Origin: Pseudomonas fildesensis
GTDB taxonomy: Bacteria > Pseudomonadota > Gammaproteobacteria > Pseudomonadales > Pseudomonadaceae
Length of the DNA stretch: 64,000 nt
Assembly (NCBI RefSeq): GCF_001050345.1
Contig: NZ_LFMW01000016.1
Location: forward strand, 1 to 64,000
Direction: 5' to 3'
The translations under genes and the position numbers were made by a program. The notes under the pieces were generated by a model. That model saw only the letters and a list, made by a program, of their open reading frames with translations, had not been told where the DNA came from and did not search any database. Positions 50,302-59,959 of the stretch are shown here, piece by piece; the stretch's first letter is position 1, and each line of letters starts with the position of its first letter.

Positions 50302-50784
50302 ATGAAAAAATTTCGATTGCCTGGCTTGTTGCTACTGGCCCAGGCAACCACTGCCCTCGCCGCCGAAGCGCCACCGACCGATGATGACAAGGGCTTCTGG
50401 TATGCGCAGACCAGCGTCTATACCCGGCACTTCGCGCCCGACCCGGACCACAACAACAACCAGGATTTGATCGGCCTGGAACGCAATGAAGCGTCAGGCC
50501 TGTTGTATGGCGGGGCGACGTTTCGCAACTCGTTCAGACAGCGCTCGTACTACGCCTATGCGGGCAAGCGCTATGACATGGCCGATTATCCGGTGTACCT
50601 GAAGGTTACGGGCGGGGCGATCCAGGGCTATCGCGGCAAGTACCGCGACAAGATCCCGCTGAACCGTTTCGGCGTAGCGCCGGTGATCATTCCGTCCGTG
50701 GGCACCCATTACGGGCCGATGGCGGCGGAATTGGTGCTGCTGGGGTTCAACGCGGCAATGGTGACAACGGGCGTGCGCTTTTAA
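50302..50784 (+). CDS. Putative outer-membrane barrel protein, PagP-like pattern
   Basis: This 160-aa protein has a signal peptide (MKKFRLPGLLLLAQATTALA) ending near residue 20-21. The mature part, GFWYAQTSVYTRHFAPDPDHNNNQDLIGLERNE, SGLLYGGATFRNSFRQRSYYAYAGKRYDM, TGGAIQGYRGKYRDKIPLNRFGVAPVIIPSVGTHYGPMAAELVLLGFNAAMVTTGVRF, ends in Phe and has short alternating strands. The early His/Asn/Glu cluster and the size recall PagP lipid A palmitoyltransferases, but the similarity is only by pattern. Such proteins in pseudomonads are sometimes misnamed glycerol-phosphate transporters. The ATG at 50302 directly starts the signal peptide; an open frame to 50179 is not needed. Confidence 0.72.
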   Translation: MKKFRLPGLLLLAQATTALAAEAPPTDDDKGFWYAQTSVYTRHFAPDPDHNNNQDLIGLERNEASGLLYGGATFRNSFRQRSYYAYAGKRYDMADYPVYLKVTGGAIQGYRGKYRDKIPLNRFGVAPVIIPSVGTHYGPMAAELVLLGFNAAMVTTGVRF

Positions 50785-50802
50785 TCGCTCAGGTGGATGC
50801 TT

Positions 50803-50948
50803 TTGTGGCGAGGGAGCTTGCTCCCGCTGGGTCGCGAAGCGAGCCCAAAAGTTACTGTGGTCTTTCAGATAGATCGTGGCGGCAGTTTTGGGGCTGCTGC
50901 GCAGCCCAACGGGACGGTGCAGCGATCCGACAAGCTCCCTCGCCACAG
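50803..50948. repeat. REP doublet with small internal insertion
   Basis: TTGTGGCGAGGGAGCTTGCTCCCGCTGGG near 50803-50832 is inverted at the other end (CAAGCTCCCTCGCCACA, near 50930-50946). The right arm is interrupted between CAGCCCAACGGGA and CAAGCTCCC by about 15 extra bases (CGGTGCAGCGATCCGA). Nearly the same element, uninterrupted, is at 8742-8877. Confidence 0.88.
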
Positions 50949-50958
50949 GAAATTCGAG

Positions 50959-51927
50959 TTACGGGCGCGGGGCGTAGGCGAATACATCGGCGCGCATCTG
51001 GTGCGCGTCCATGCCAGCGTCGACCAGCGCATCCAAAGTGCCGTAGATCATCGCCGGTGACCCGCTGGCGTAGACATGCACGGCTTTAAGGTCAGTGATG
51101 TCTTCGCACACCGCTTCATGCAACAGCCCGCAGCGCCCTTCCCAGCCGCACAGGTCGCTGACCACCTTGTGCAGGAACAGGTTGGGCAGTTGCAGCCACT
51201 GGTCCCAATGCTCAATCTCGTAGAAATCTTCCGGACGACGCACGCCCCAGTACAAGTGCACCGGGTACTTGAAGCCGGAGGCGCGGCAATGCTCGATCAG
51301 GCTGTGCATCTGCGCCATGCCGGTACCGGCGGCGATCAGCACCAGCGACCCGTCCGGCAGTTCGGCCAGGTGGGTGTCGCCAAACGGCAGCTCGATGCGG
51401 GCCATTTGATTACGTTGTAATTGCTCAAGCAGGTTGCGGGCGCTGTCCTCGCGGGCCAGCACATGCAGTTCCAGCTCGCGCCCGGCATGGGGCGCCGAGG
51501 CCAGGGAAAACGCCGATTTCTCGCCGCTCTCGCGCTCGATCATCAGGTATTGCCCAGCGTGGTAACGCACTGCCTTGCCGGCTGGGGCGAGCAGGCGCAC
51601 GCGCCACACATCGCCACCGACGTCCACGCATTCACTCAATTGGCACGACAACTTGCGCAACGGCAACTCTCCCGGCGCCAGCACGCCATCCCACAACACA
51701 ATGCAATCTTCCAGCGGTTCGGCAATGCAAGTGTAGAACTCACCGTGGTCGCGCACCTCGCCGGCTTGCTGCACACGGCCTTCCACCAACAGCGCCGCGC
51801 ACACGTGGCACACGCCATTGCGACAGGCCTGAGGGCATTCATAGCCCAGGCGGCGTGCGCCTTCGAGGATTCGCTCGCCGGGGACCAGCTCCAATACGGC
51901 GCCGGAAGGTTGCAGGGTTACACGCAT
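50959..51927 (-). CDS. 2Fe-2S/FAD oxidoreductase (CDP-6-deoxy-glucoseen reductase-like)
   Basis: This 322-aa protein has an N-terminal plant-type ferredoxin domain with ligands in YECPQACRNGVCHVCAALL (about residues 30-48, a C-x4-C-x2-C-type set with a later Cys near 80), an FAD-binding domain with RYHAGQYLMIERESGEKSAFSLASAP (about 142-168) and an NAD(P) domain (LVLIAAGTGMAQMHSLIEH, about 223-241). The ATG at 51925-51927 shares its A with the TGA stop of ubiD (TGATG), implying coupling. E. coli has the flavin reductase fre beside ubiD, so it may supply reduced flavin for UbiX prenyl-flavin synthesis; that is inference. Confidence 0.87.
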   Translation of the reverse strand: MRVTLQPSGAVLELVPGERILEGARRLGYECPQACRNGVCHVCAALLVEGRVQQAGEVRDHGEFYTCIAEPLEDCIVLWDGVLAPGELPLRKLSCQLSECVDVGGDVWRVRLLAPAGKAVRYHAGQYLMIERESGEKSAFSLASAPHAGRELELHVLAREDSARNLLEQLQRNQMARIELPFGDTHLAELPDGSLVLIAAGTGMAQMHSLIEHCRASGFKYPVHLYWGVRRPEDFYEIEHWDQWLQLPNLFLHKVVSDLCGWEGRCGLLHEAVCEDITDLKAVHVYASGSPAMIYGTLDALVDAGMDAHQMRADVFAYAPRP

Positions 51928-53393
51928 CAATCTATTCCCAATTCTTTCCACATCGCATCGACACGCGCCGTCACGGCTTCATCCTTGACGATCACCCTGC
52001 CCCACTCGCGAGTGGTTTCACCCGGCCATTTGTGGGTGGCATCCAGGCCCATCTTCGAGCCCAGGCCCGAGATCGGCGAGGCGAAGTCGAGGTAGTCGAT
52101 GGGCGTGTTGTCGATCATCACCGTATCGCGCTTGGGGTCCATGCGCGTGGTGATGGCCCAGATTACGTCGTTCCAGTCGCGGGCATTGATGTCGTCGTCG
52201 GTGACAATAACGAACTTGGTATACATGAACTGTCGCAAAAACGACCACACACCGAGCATTACCCGCTTGGCATGGCCTGGGTACGACTTCTTCATGGTCA
52301 CAATGGCCATGCGATACGAGCAGCCTTCCGGCGGCAGGTAAAAGTCGGTGATCTCCGGGAATTGCTTTTGCAGGATCGGCACGAACACTTCGTTCAGCGC
52401 CACACCGAGAATGGCCGGTTCGTCCGGCGGACGGCCGGTGTAGGTGCTGTGGTAGATCGGCTTGATCCGGTGGGTGATGCGCTCGACGGTGAACACCGGG
52501 AAGCTGTCGACTTCGTTGTAGTAACCGGTGTGGTCGCCGTAAGGGCCTTCATCGGCCATCTCGCCCGGGTGAATCACGCCTTCGAGGATGATTTCGGCGG
52601 TGGCCGGCACTTGCAGGTCGTTGCCGCGGCACTTCACCAGTTCAGTGCGGTTGCCGCGCAACAGGCCGGCAAAGGCGTATTCGGACAGGCTGTCAGGCAC
52701 CGGGGTGACGGCGCCGAGGATGGTGGCCGGATCGGCGCCCAGGGCGACGGAGACCGGGAACGGCTTGCCGGGGTGTTTCTCGCACCACTCGCGGAAGTCC
52801 AGGGCGCCGCCACGGTGGCTCAACCAACGCATGATCACCTTGTTGCGGCCAATCACTTGCTGGCGGTAGATGCCGAGGTTCTGGCGGTCCTTGTTCGGGC
52901 CTTTGGTAACGGTCAGGCCCCAGGTGATCAGCGGGCCGACGTCGCCGGGCCAGCAGGTCTGCACCGGGAGCATGGCCAGGTCAACGTCATCACCTTCGAT
53001 GACCACTTCCTGGCACACGGCGTCCTTGACCACTTTGGGGGCCATGGCAATGATCTTGCGAAAGATTGGCAGCTTAGACCACGCATCCTTCAAGCCCTTG
53101 GGCGGCTCGGGCTCCTTGAGGAAGGCCAGCAGCTTGCCGATCTCGCGCAGTTCGCTGACAGACTCGGCGCCCATGCCGAAGGCCACCCGATCGGGGGTGC
53201 CGAACAGGTTGCCGAGCACCGGGATATCAAAGCCAGTCGGGTTTTCGAACAGCAGCGCCGGGCCCTTGTTGCGCAGGGTACGGTCGCAAATCTCAGTCAT
53301 TTCCAGCACCGGGGAAACCGGCACCTGGATACGTTTCAACTCTCCGCGCTGCTCAAGTTGCTGCACGAAATCCCGAAGATCCTTGAATTTCAT
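51927..53393 (-). CDS. ubiD: 4-hydroxy-3-polyprenylbenzoate decarboxylase UbiD
   Basis: This 488-aa prenylated-FMN-dependent decarboxylase of ubiquinone biosynthesis starts MKFKDLRDFVQQLEQRGELKRI. Features include the metal/prFMN region EIILEGVIHPGEMADEGPYGDHTGYYNE (about 263-290), with the catalytic Glu-Arg-Glu triad region near it, and VDTTHKWP-like LDATHKWPGE near the C-terminus. Length matches E. coli UbiD (497) and P. aeruginosa. I use the ATG at 53391-53393, the conserved start, rather than a GTG at 53405. It overlaps the reductase start by 1 base. Confidence 0.95.
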   Translation of the reverse strand: MKFKDLRDFVQQLEQRGELKRIQVPVSPVLEMTEICDRTLRNKGPALLFENPTGFDIPVLGNLFGTPDRVAFGMGAESVSELREIGKLLAFLKEPEPPKGLKDAWSKLPIFRKIIAMAPKVVKDAVCQEVVIEGDDVDLAMLPVQTCWPGDVGPLITWGLTVTKGPNKDRQNLGIYRQQVIGRNKVIMRWLSHRGGALDFREWCEKHPGKPFPVSVALGADPATILGAVTPVPDSLSEYAFAGLLRGNRTELVKCRGNDLQVPATAEIILEGVIHPGEMADEGPYGDHTGYYNEVDSFPVFTVERITHRIKPIYHSTYTGRPPDEPAILGVALNEVFVPILQKQFPEITDFYLPPEGCSYRMAIVTMKKSYPGHAKRVMLGVWSFLRQFMYTKFVIVTDDDINARDWNDVIWAITTRMDPKRDTVMIDNTPIDYLDFASPISGLGSKMGLDATHKWPGETTREWGRVIVKDEAVTARVDAMWKELGID

Positions 53394-53452
53394 TAACCAT
53401 GCCACCCGTAAAATAGGCGTACATCCTACCTGCTCTGAAGACGGCTGGCAGC

Positions 53453-55435
53453 TTAATTGGCCGTCAGCCCCCGTGATTGCAACGAACTGAACAGCGGTTC
53501 CAGGAACGCCTCGATGTGCCGCGCGCCGACGTCGGAGAGGTGATTATCGTCGGTGTACAGCGCACGGCCATTAAGCTCGACCCGGCACAGGCCATCGGCG
53601 CCGCACAGCAGGGCCGCAGGGTCCAGCACCGCCACGCCGCCGTCGGCAGCCGCCAACTCGTCGAACAGCTGGGTGATAAAGGCCTGGCGTTGCTCATGCT
53701 CCGCGACAGGCAGCCCCTCACCTTCTACCGAGCGATGCATCATGGCCAGGCGACTGAGACGGTACGGCACGATGATTTCCTGCAGTGGCACTTCCTTGAC
53801 CAGCCACACCCGGTGCCCGGCGGCGCGCAACCCTTTGATGCGTTCGCGCAGGCCTTCGGCGAAACGCTGTTCCGCCACGGCGCGCACGTACTTGCCGGTG
53901 CCGGGGTCCTTGATCGCATGCTCCTTGTCGCCCGACACCTGCCCATAGAGATACAGACTCCAGCGCGCCGCCAGCACCACATCACTGAACGACTGCTCGG
54001 CCATGGCCTTCTCGACCCGCTGGTTGAAACGCGCGCAGCGGGCGATATTTTCCAGGCCATCGAGCGGCACGCAGCCGGCAAAACTGGCCTGGACCAAACT
54101 GATATCGTGCCGTTTGGCAGCGTCCTCGAGCGCCGGAATCAGCGCGGTGGCATGGCTGTCGCCCCATACCAACGCGGACACCGAGTTGCCTTTAGGGCCG
54201 AAGTGACAGAACAGCCGCTCATCGGGAGTGTCCTTGTCCGCCATACAGGCCAGCAGTTCCGGGCTCCATGTCTTCGCCTGGGCATAACGCAACGCCTGTT
54301 CGGATAGCCGCGAAGGCACCCCATCTAACTTGCGCAACGCCAGGCCGCTAAAGCCAATGCACAGGATGCCAACGCCGGCAGCAATCAGGATCGCCGTGCG
54401 GCCGGCCAGCAAGCGCTTTTCCCGAAACGGTGCTTCTACGAGTCGCCAGGACAAATAGCCCAGCACCAAACTCAGCAGCAACAGCCCTGCCAGCGCCTGT
54501 GTGCTCAAGCCATCCACCGCTGCATAGTTGGCGTACACGAACACCGGCCAGTGCCACAGATACCAGGAATAAGAGATAAGCCCTATGCCCACCATCACCT
54601 GCGAACTCAACAGACGCCCGACCCAGGTGTACTGCTGCCCATTGGCCCAGATTAACCCGACCACGCCCAGCACCGGCAGCAAGGCGGCGGCACCAGGAAA
54701 CGGGGTGTGCTCATCAAAACCGAAGATGGCGATCAGGATCAGCGCCATAGACACCAGGCTGACCCCTTGGGCCAGGACGGGCGAGGCGCGCCAGTCACGA
54801 TTGGGCATCACCGCCAGCACGGCGCCGGCCAGTAACTCCCAGGCACGCAGGTGCAACAGGTAGAAGGCTTTTTGCGGCTGATGATCTACCGCCCAGACAC
54901 TCATGCCAAAAGACACCAGCAACACACCGAACAATGCCAGGCGCCAGTGTTTCAAACGGCTTGAAAGCAGCGTCAGCAACAGCGGAAAGAGGATGTAGAA
55001 CTGTTCCTCTACCGACAACGACCAGGTGTGCAGCAAAGGCTTGATGTCGGAGGCGGCATCAAAATAGCCATGCTGGCGAGCAAACAGCAGATTGGAGGTG
55101 AATGTCGCCTGATAGTGCGCGGTCCGCCCCAACGCTTCGTAGTCCTTGGGCGCCAGCAGAAACCAGCCCACCACCAGTGTCGCCGCCATCATTACAAACA
55201 GCGCAGGCAAGATACGCCGGGCGCGACGGGCCCAGAAGTCGATAAAACTGAAACGCCCTGCCTGGCGTTCGCGCCAGATAATCGAAGTGATCAGGTAGCC
55301 GGAAATCACGAAGAACACATCGACGCCAACAAAGCCGCCAGTAAGGCCGGGAACCCCAAAGTGAAACAGCACAACGGCGAGAACAGCGATGGCACGCAGG
55401 CCGTCAATGTCTCTTCGGTAAACAAGAGTGGTCAT
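53453..55435 (-). CDS. Membrane acyltransferase with SGNH domain (OafA/OatA type)
   Basis: This 660-aa protein has an acyltransferase-3 domain of about ten membrane helices (residues 1-370), starting YRRDIDGLRAIAVLAVVLFHFGVPGLTGGFVGVDVFFVISGYLIT with the catalytic His in LFHFG. A C-terminal periplasmic SGNH hydrolase-like domain (about 400-655) has its Ser in LVWGDSHATALIPALED and the Asp-x-x-His in TDDNHLSDVGARH. Such fusions O-acetylate lipopolysaccharide O-antigen or other surface glycans. The homologue at the same place in P. aeruginosa is called a probable O-antigen acetylase. Substrate here is unknown. It lies between rho's terminator and ubiD. Confidence 0.9.
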   Translation of the reverse strand: MTTLVYRRDIDGLRAIAVLAVVLFHFGVPGLTGGFVGVDVFFVISGYLITSIIWRERQAGRFSFIDFWARRARRILPALFVMMAATLVVGWFLLAPKDYEALGRTAHYQATFTSNLLFARQHGYFDAASDIKPLLHTWSLSVEEQFYILFPLLLTLLSSRLKHWRLALFGVLLVSFGMSVWAVDHQPQKAFYLLHLRAWELLAGAVLAVMPNRDWRASPVLAQGVSLVSMALILIAIFGFDEHTPFPGAAALLPVLGVVGLIWANGQQYTWVGRLLSSQVMVGIGLISYSWYLWHWPVFVYANYAAVDGLSTQALAGLLLLSLVLGYLSWRLVEAPFREKRLLAGRTAILIAAGVGILCIGFSGLALRKLDGVPSRLSEQALRYAQAKTWSPELLACMADKDTPDERLFCHFGPKGNSVSALVWGDSHATALIPALEDAAKRHDISLVQASFAGCVPLDGLENIARCARFNQRVEKAMAEQSFSDVVLAARWSLYLYGQVSGDKEHAIKDPGTGKYVRAVAEQRFAEGLRERIKGLRAAGHRVWLVKEVPLQEIIVPYRLSRLAMMHRSVEGEGLPVAEHEQRQAFITQLFDELAAADGGVAVLDPAALLCGADGLCRVELNGRALYTDDNHLSDVGARHIEAFLEPLFSSLQSRGLTAN

Positions 55436-55542
55436 AAATCGAATGTCAGCCAGATTCGGATGGAGATGAGCGTAGCCGCACTCACCTTTTTTGTTTCTTA
55501 ACTGACACTTGGGGTGCGCAAACCTCCCTTTTTCGACACAAA

Positions 55543-55573
55543 AAAAATGGCGCCCCTAAGGGCGCCATTTTTT
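55543..55573. terminator. Bidirectional-type terminator of rho
   Basis: AAAAATGGCGCCC and GGGCGCCATTTTT arms surround a CTAA-type loop, with A-run and T-run on either side. On the minus strand it follows the rho stop by about 18 bases and lies 107 bases ahead of the acyltransferase start. Confidence 0.92.
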
Positions 55574-55591
55574 CGGACCTGAAACGTCGTA

Positions 55592-56851
<1,260 letters not shown>

Positions 56852-57047
56852 ATAGGAATGACGTAATCATTTATGGAGGGGGGAAATTAAGCTTTTGGCT
56901 TAATGAGGCCGCGCCGCAGAGAAGGCGACAGGATCGCGTACTAATCGAAAAGGAGTGCGTCGGCGACGGCTTGCAGGGGGCAGTGGAGAAACCAGTGCGG
57001 GGCCGAATGTACCACCTGAATTTCGGAGCGTCTAGCCCTGTTTCACG

Positions 57048-57077
57048 AAAAAGCCCCGCAATTTGCGGGGCTTTTTT
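57048..57077 (-). terminator. Intrinsic terminator of trxA
   Basis: AAAAGCCCCGCA and TGCGGGGCTTTTTT arms with a short ATT loop, starting about 9 bases after the trxA stop on the minus strand. It separates trxA from the rho leader. Confidence 0.92.
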
Positions 57078-57085
57078 GACGACGC

Positions 57086-57415
57086 TTAGATGTTCGCGTC
57101 GAGGAAAGCTTGCAGCTGGGACTTGGACAGCGCGCCGACCTTGGTGGCTTCGACGTTGCCGTTCTTGAACAGCATCAGCGTAGGAATACCACGCACGCCG
57201 TGCTTGGCCGGGGTTTCCTGATTGTCGTCGATGTTCAGTTTGGCAATGGTCAGTTTGCCTTCGTAGGTGGTTGCAATGTCGTCCAGGACCGGAGCGATCA
57301 TTTTGCAAGGGCCACACCATTCAGCCCAGTAGTCAACCAGCACCGGGCCAGCAGCCTTGAGTACTTCGGCCTCAAAGGTCGCGTCGGTGACGTGCTTGAT
57401 AAGATCGTTGCTCAT
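57086..57415 (-). CDS. trxA: Thioredoxin 1
   Basis: This 109-aa cytoplasmic disulfide reductase has the redox-active WCGPCK motif at residues 33-38 (Cys34 and Cys37) in VDYWAEWCGPCKMIAPVLDDIA, the conserved cis-Pro region GVRGIPTLMLFKNG (about 73-86) and the C-terminal helix LSKSQLQAFLDANI. The ATG at 57415 (MSNDLIKHVTD) has GGAGAC upstream and is the family start. It is upstream of rho but a strong terminator and 234 bp lie between. It is divergent from nothing close; the GntR regulator follows on the far side at 57537. Confidence 0.97.
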   Translation of the reverse strand: MSNDLIKHVTDATFEAEVLKAAGPVLVDYWAEWCGPCKMIAPVLDDIATTYEGKLTIAKLNIDDNQETPAKHGVRGIPTLMLFKNGNVEATKVGALSKSQLQAFLDANI

Positions 57416-57536
57416 GGATGTCTCCGGATTGTAAGCAAAAAAAACGTTGCCCATCATAGCCGCCCTTCCCCCGTTCAGGAAGCCGCCTCTGATTGAGTCT
57501 TGCTATGGTGGTGCATGAGTTTGGGTATAGCCCAAC

Positions 57537-58232
57537 TCACGGCGCTACGGGAGTTACAAAAGCAATGCCCGTTCGCAACGCTGCGTTACGCACGTGCTCC
57601 TGCATGGTTTTCTGCGCCGCTGCACTGGCACGCCGGGCCAGGGCGCGCAGGATCCTGCGATGTTCCTGCCAGGTTTCCATGGCCCGCTCCGGCCGGATGA
57701 ACGGTAGCTTCTGGCTCTCCAGAAACACCTCGGCACTGGCGCTCAGGATGCTCACCATGGCCTGGTTACCGCTGGCCAGGAGAATGCGCTGGTGGAATTC
57801 GAAATCCAGCCGGGCAGCCGCTTCGAAGTCGCCGGCCTTGAGGACCTTGCGCATGGCCTCGACGTTATCGTCCAGGCTGTCGAGTTCATCGATCGTCAGC
57901 GTCACCGCCGCCAACCCCGCCGCGAACCCCTCAAGGGCATAGCGCAACTGGAAGATATCCAGTGGCGTCGCCTGGGCCGCGAAGGGCCAGGCGAACCCCG
58001 GCGACTCTTCGGCCGCCTGCACAAACACGCCTTTGCCCGGCTGCACACTGACTACGCCCAAGGCACTCAGCGACGACAACGCTTCGCGCAATGAGGCCCG
58101 ACTCACGCCCAACTGCACCGCCAGGTCGCGCTGGGAGGGCAATGCATCACCCGGCCCGAAGCCTTGCTCCTTGATCAGTTTGCGGATGGCTTGCAGGGCC
58201 GCTTCCGGTACGGCTTGGGCGATGGAATTCAT
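57537..58232 (-). CDS. GntR/FCD-family transcriptional regulator
   Basis: This 231-aa regulator has an N-terminal winged helix (about residues 8-70; IRKLIKEQGFGPGDALPSQRDLAVQLGVSRASLREALSSLSALGVVSVQPGKGVFV) and an FCD ligand domain (about 85-215), with the metal-binding His/Asp residues typical of FadR-subfamily members (DFEFHQRILLASGNQAMV). The ATG at 58232 begins at the family start; an open frame to 58307 is unlikely. It is divergent from a four-gene amino-acid-type ABC operon (gap 255 bp) and probably represses it. The ligand may be an organic or amino acid. Confidence 0.9.
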   Translation of the reverse strand: MNSIAQAVPEAALQAIRKLIKEQGFGPGDALPSQRDLAVQLGVSRASLREALSSLSALGVVSVQPGKGVFVQAAEESPGFAWPFAAQATPLDIFQLRYALEGFAAGLAAVTLTIDELDSLDDNVEAMRKVLKAGDFEAAARLDFEFHQRILLASGNQAMVSILSASAEVFLESQKLPFIRPERAMETWQEHRRILRALARRASAAAQKTMQEHVRNAALRTGIAFVTPVAP

Positions 58233-58487
58233 AAAAAACTCAAGGTTCCAGTCAACAGAGCGGCTAGTTGTAAAGCTATTCGCAGCCTTCGGCAAGCCAC
58301 GCCCCAAAAGGGCTCGCGGGGTTTTAACCGCGTTCGAAAAGGGTGCGAAATTTCCGACAACTGTTCAGACCAGTAAGACCACCGCAACTCAACAAATCCC
58401 AGCGCTCCAGGCCATTCGAGCAGTGATGGCATGGGCTGTGCACTGAGCAAAATCAGAAAACCCCTTCGCCCTTCTCGGAGAGTTGCC

Positions 58488-59273
58488 ATGACCAAACGCT
58501 ACAGCGCCCTGCTCACTGCCCTGTTTGCCAGCCTGATGCTGAGCCAGGCACCCGCCCAGGCCAACGGTCTGGACGATATCGTCGCGCGTGGAACCCTCAA
58601 GGTCGCTGTGCCTCAGGACTTCCCGCCCTTCGGCTCGGTCGGCCCCGACATGAAGCCTCGCGGCCTGGACATCGACACTGCCAAGCTGCTGGCCGACCAG
58701 CTCAAGGTCAAGCTGGAGCTGACCCCGGTCAACAGCACCAACCGTATTCCGTTCCTCACCACCGGCAAGGTCGACCTGGTGATTTCCAGTCTGGGCAAAA
58801 ACGCTGAGCGCGAAAAGGTCATCGACTTCTCGAGGGCCTATGCACCGTTCTACCTGGCCGTATTCGGCCCGCCTGACGCCGCCATCAGCACCACTGACGA
58901 CCTCAAGGGCAAGACCATCAGCGTGACCCGTGGCGCCATCGAAGACATTGAGCTGACCGCCGTAGCGCCCAAAGAAGCGACTATCAAGCGCTTCGAAGAC
59001 AACAACTCGACCATCGCCGCCTACCTGGCCGGCCAGGTTGACCTGATTGCCAGCGGCAACGTGGTGATGGTGGCGATCAGCGAACGCAACCCGAAACGCG
59101 TACCTGCGCTGAAAGTGAAGCTCAAGGACTCGCCGGTGTATGTGGGCGTGAACAAGAACGAGCCGGCGTTACTGGAGAAGGTCAACCAGATCCTGGTCGC
59201 GGCCAAGGCTGACGGCAGCCTGGAAAAGAACGCGATGCAGTGGCTTAAAGAGCCGCTGCCTGCAGACCTCTGA
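58488..59273 (+). CDS. Polar amino-acid-type ABC transporter periplasmic binding protein
   Basis: This 261-aa SBP_bac_3 protein has a signal peptide (MTKRYSALLTALFASLMLSQAPAQA) followed by NGLDDIVARGTLKVAVPQDFPPFGSVGPDMKPRGLDIDTAKLLADQLKVKLEL. Typical ligand-site motifs follow: VISSLGKNAEREKVIDFSRAY (about 97-117) and GKTISVTRGAIEDIEL. It delivers its substrate to the two permeases and ATPase encoded next. The ATG at 58488 has GGAGAG upstream. The solute (amino acid, opine or similar) cannot be identified from sequence. Confidence 0.9.
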   Translation: MTKRYSALLTALFASLMLSQAPAQANGLDDIVARGTLKVAVPQDFPPFGSVGPDMKPRGLDIDTAKLLADQLKVKLELTPVNSTNRIPFLTTGKVDLVISSLGKNAEREKVIDFSRAYAPFYLAVFGPPDAAISTTDDLKGKTISVTRGAIEDIELTAVAPKEATIKRFEDNNSTIAAYLAGQVDLIASGNVVMVAISERNPKRVPALKVKLKDSPVYVGVNKNEPALLEKVNQILVAAKADGSLEKNAMQWLKEPLPADL

Positions 59274-59290
59274 TTCAACGGAGCTGACCC

Positions 59291-59959
59291 ATGGCCTATC
59301 AATTCGACTTTGTGCCGGTGCTGGCCAATACCGACCTGCTGTTACGCGGCGCCCTGTTCACCCTTGAGCTGACCGCCATCGGTGCCATTTTGGGGGTCGC
59401 CCTGGGCACCGTCGGCGCAGTGGTGCGGGCGTGGAAAATTCAGCCGTTCGCCTGGTTCTTCGGTGTGTATGTCGAGTTGATCCGCAACACACCGTTCCTG
59501 GTGCAGTTGTTCTTCATCTTCTTCGGCTTGCCGTCCCTGGGGCTGAAAATTACCGAATGGCAAGCCGCGGTGCTGGCGATGGTGATCAACCTGGGGGCCT
59601 ACTCCACCGAGATCATCCGCGCCGGCATCCAGGCCATCCCGCGCGGGCAACTGGAAGCCTCGGCTGCGCTGGCGATGACGCGCCTCGAAACGTTTCGCCA
59701 TGTGGTGCTGCTGCCGGCGCTGGGCAAGGTGTGGCCGGCACTGAGCAGCCAGATCATCATCGTGATGCTCGGCTCGGCGGTGTGTTCGCAGATCGCCACC
59801 GAAGAGCTGAGCTTTGCCGCCAACTTTATCCAGTCGCGTAATTTCCGCGCGTTTGAAACCTATGCCCTAACCACCCTCGTGTACCTGTGCATGGCGCTGA
59901 TGATTCGCCAGTTGCTCAACTGGATCGGCCGTCGATTCGTCATGAGGAGCAGCCGATGA
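59291..59959 (+). CDS. Polar amino-acid ABC transporter permease 1
   Basis: This is a 222-aa HisM/GlnP-type permease with about five membrane segments. The conserved coupling block YVELIRNTPFLVQLFFIFFGLPSLG lies near residues 60-84, and AGIQAIPRGQLEASAALAMTRLETFRHVVLLPALGKVWP (the EAA-type region) near 112-150. GGAGC precedes the ATG. It starts 17 bp after the binding-protein gene, and its TGA overlaps the ATG of permease 2 (ATGA at 59956-59959). Together the two permeases form the channel. Confidence 0.92.
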   Translation: MAYQFDFVPVLANTDLLLRGALFTLELTAIGAILGVALGTVGAVVRAWKIQPFAWFFGVYVELIRNTPFLVQLFFIFFGLPSLGLKITEWQAAVLAMVINLGAYSTEIIRAGIQAIPRGQLEASAALAMTRLETFRHVVLLPALGKVWPALSSQIIIVMLGSAVCSQIATEELSFAANFIQSRNFRAFETYALTTLVYLCMALMIRQLLNWIGRRFVMRSSR

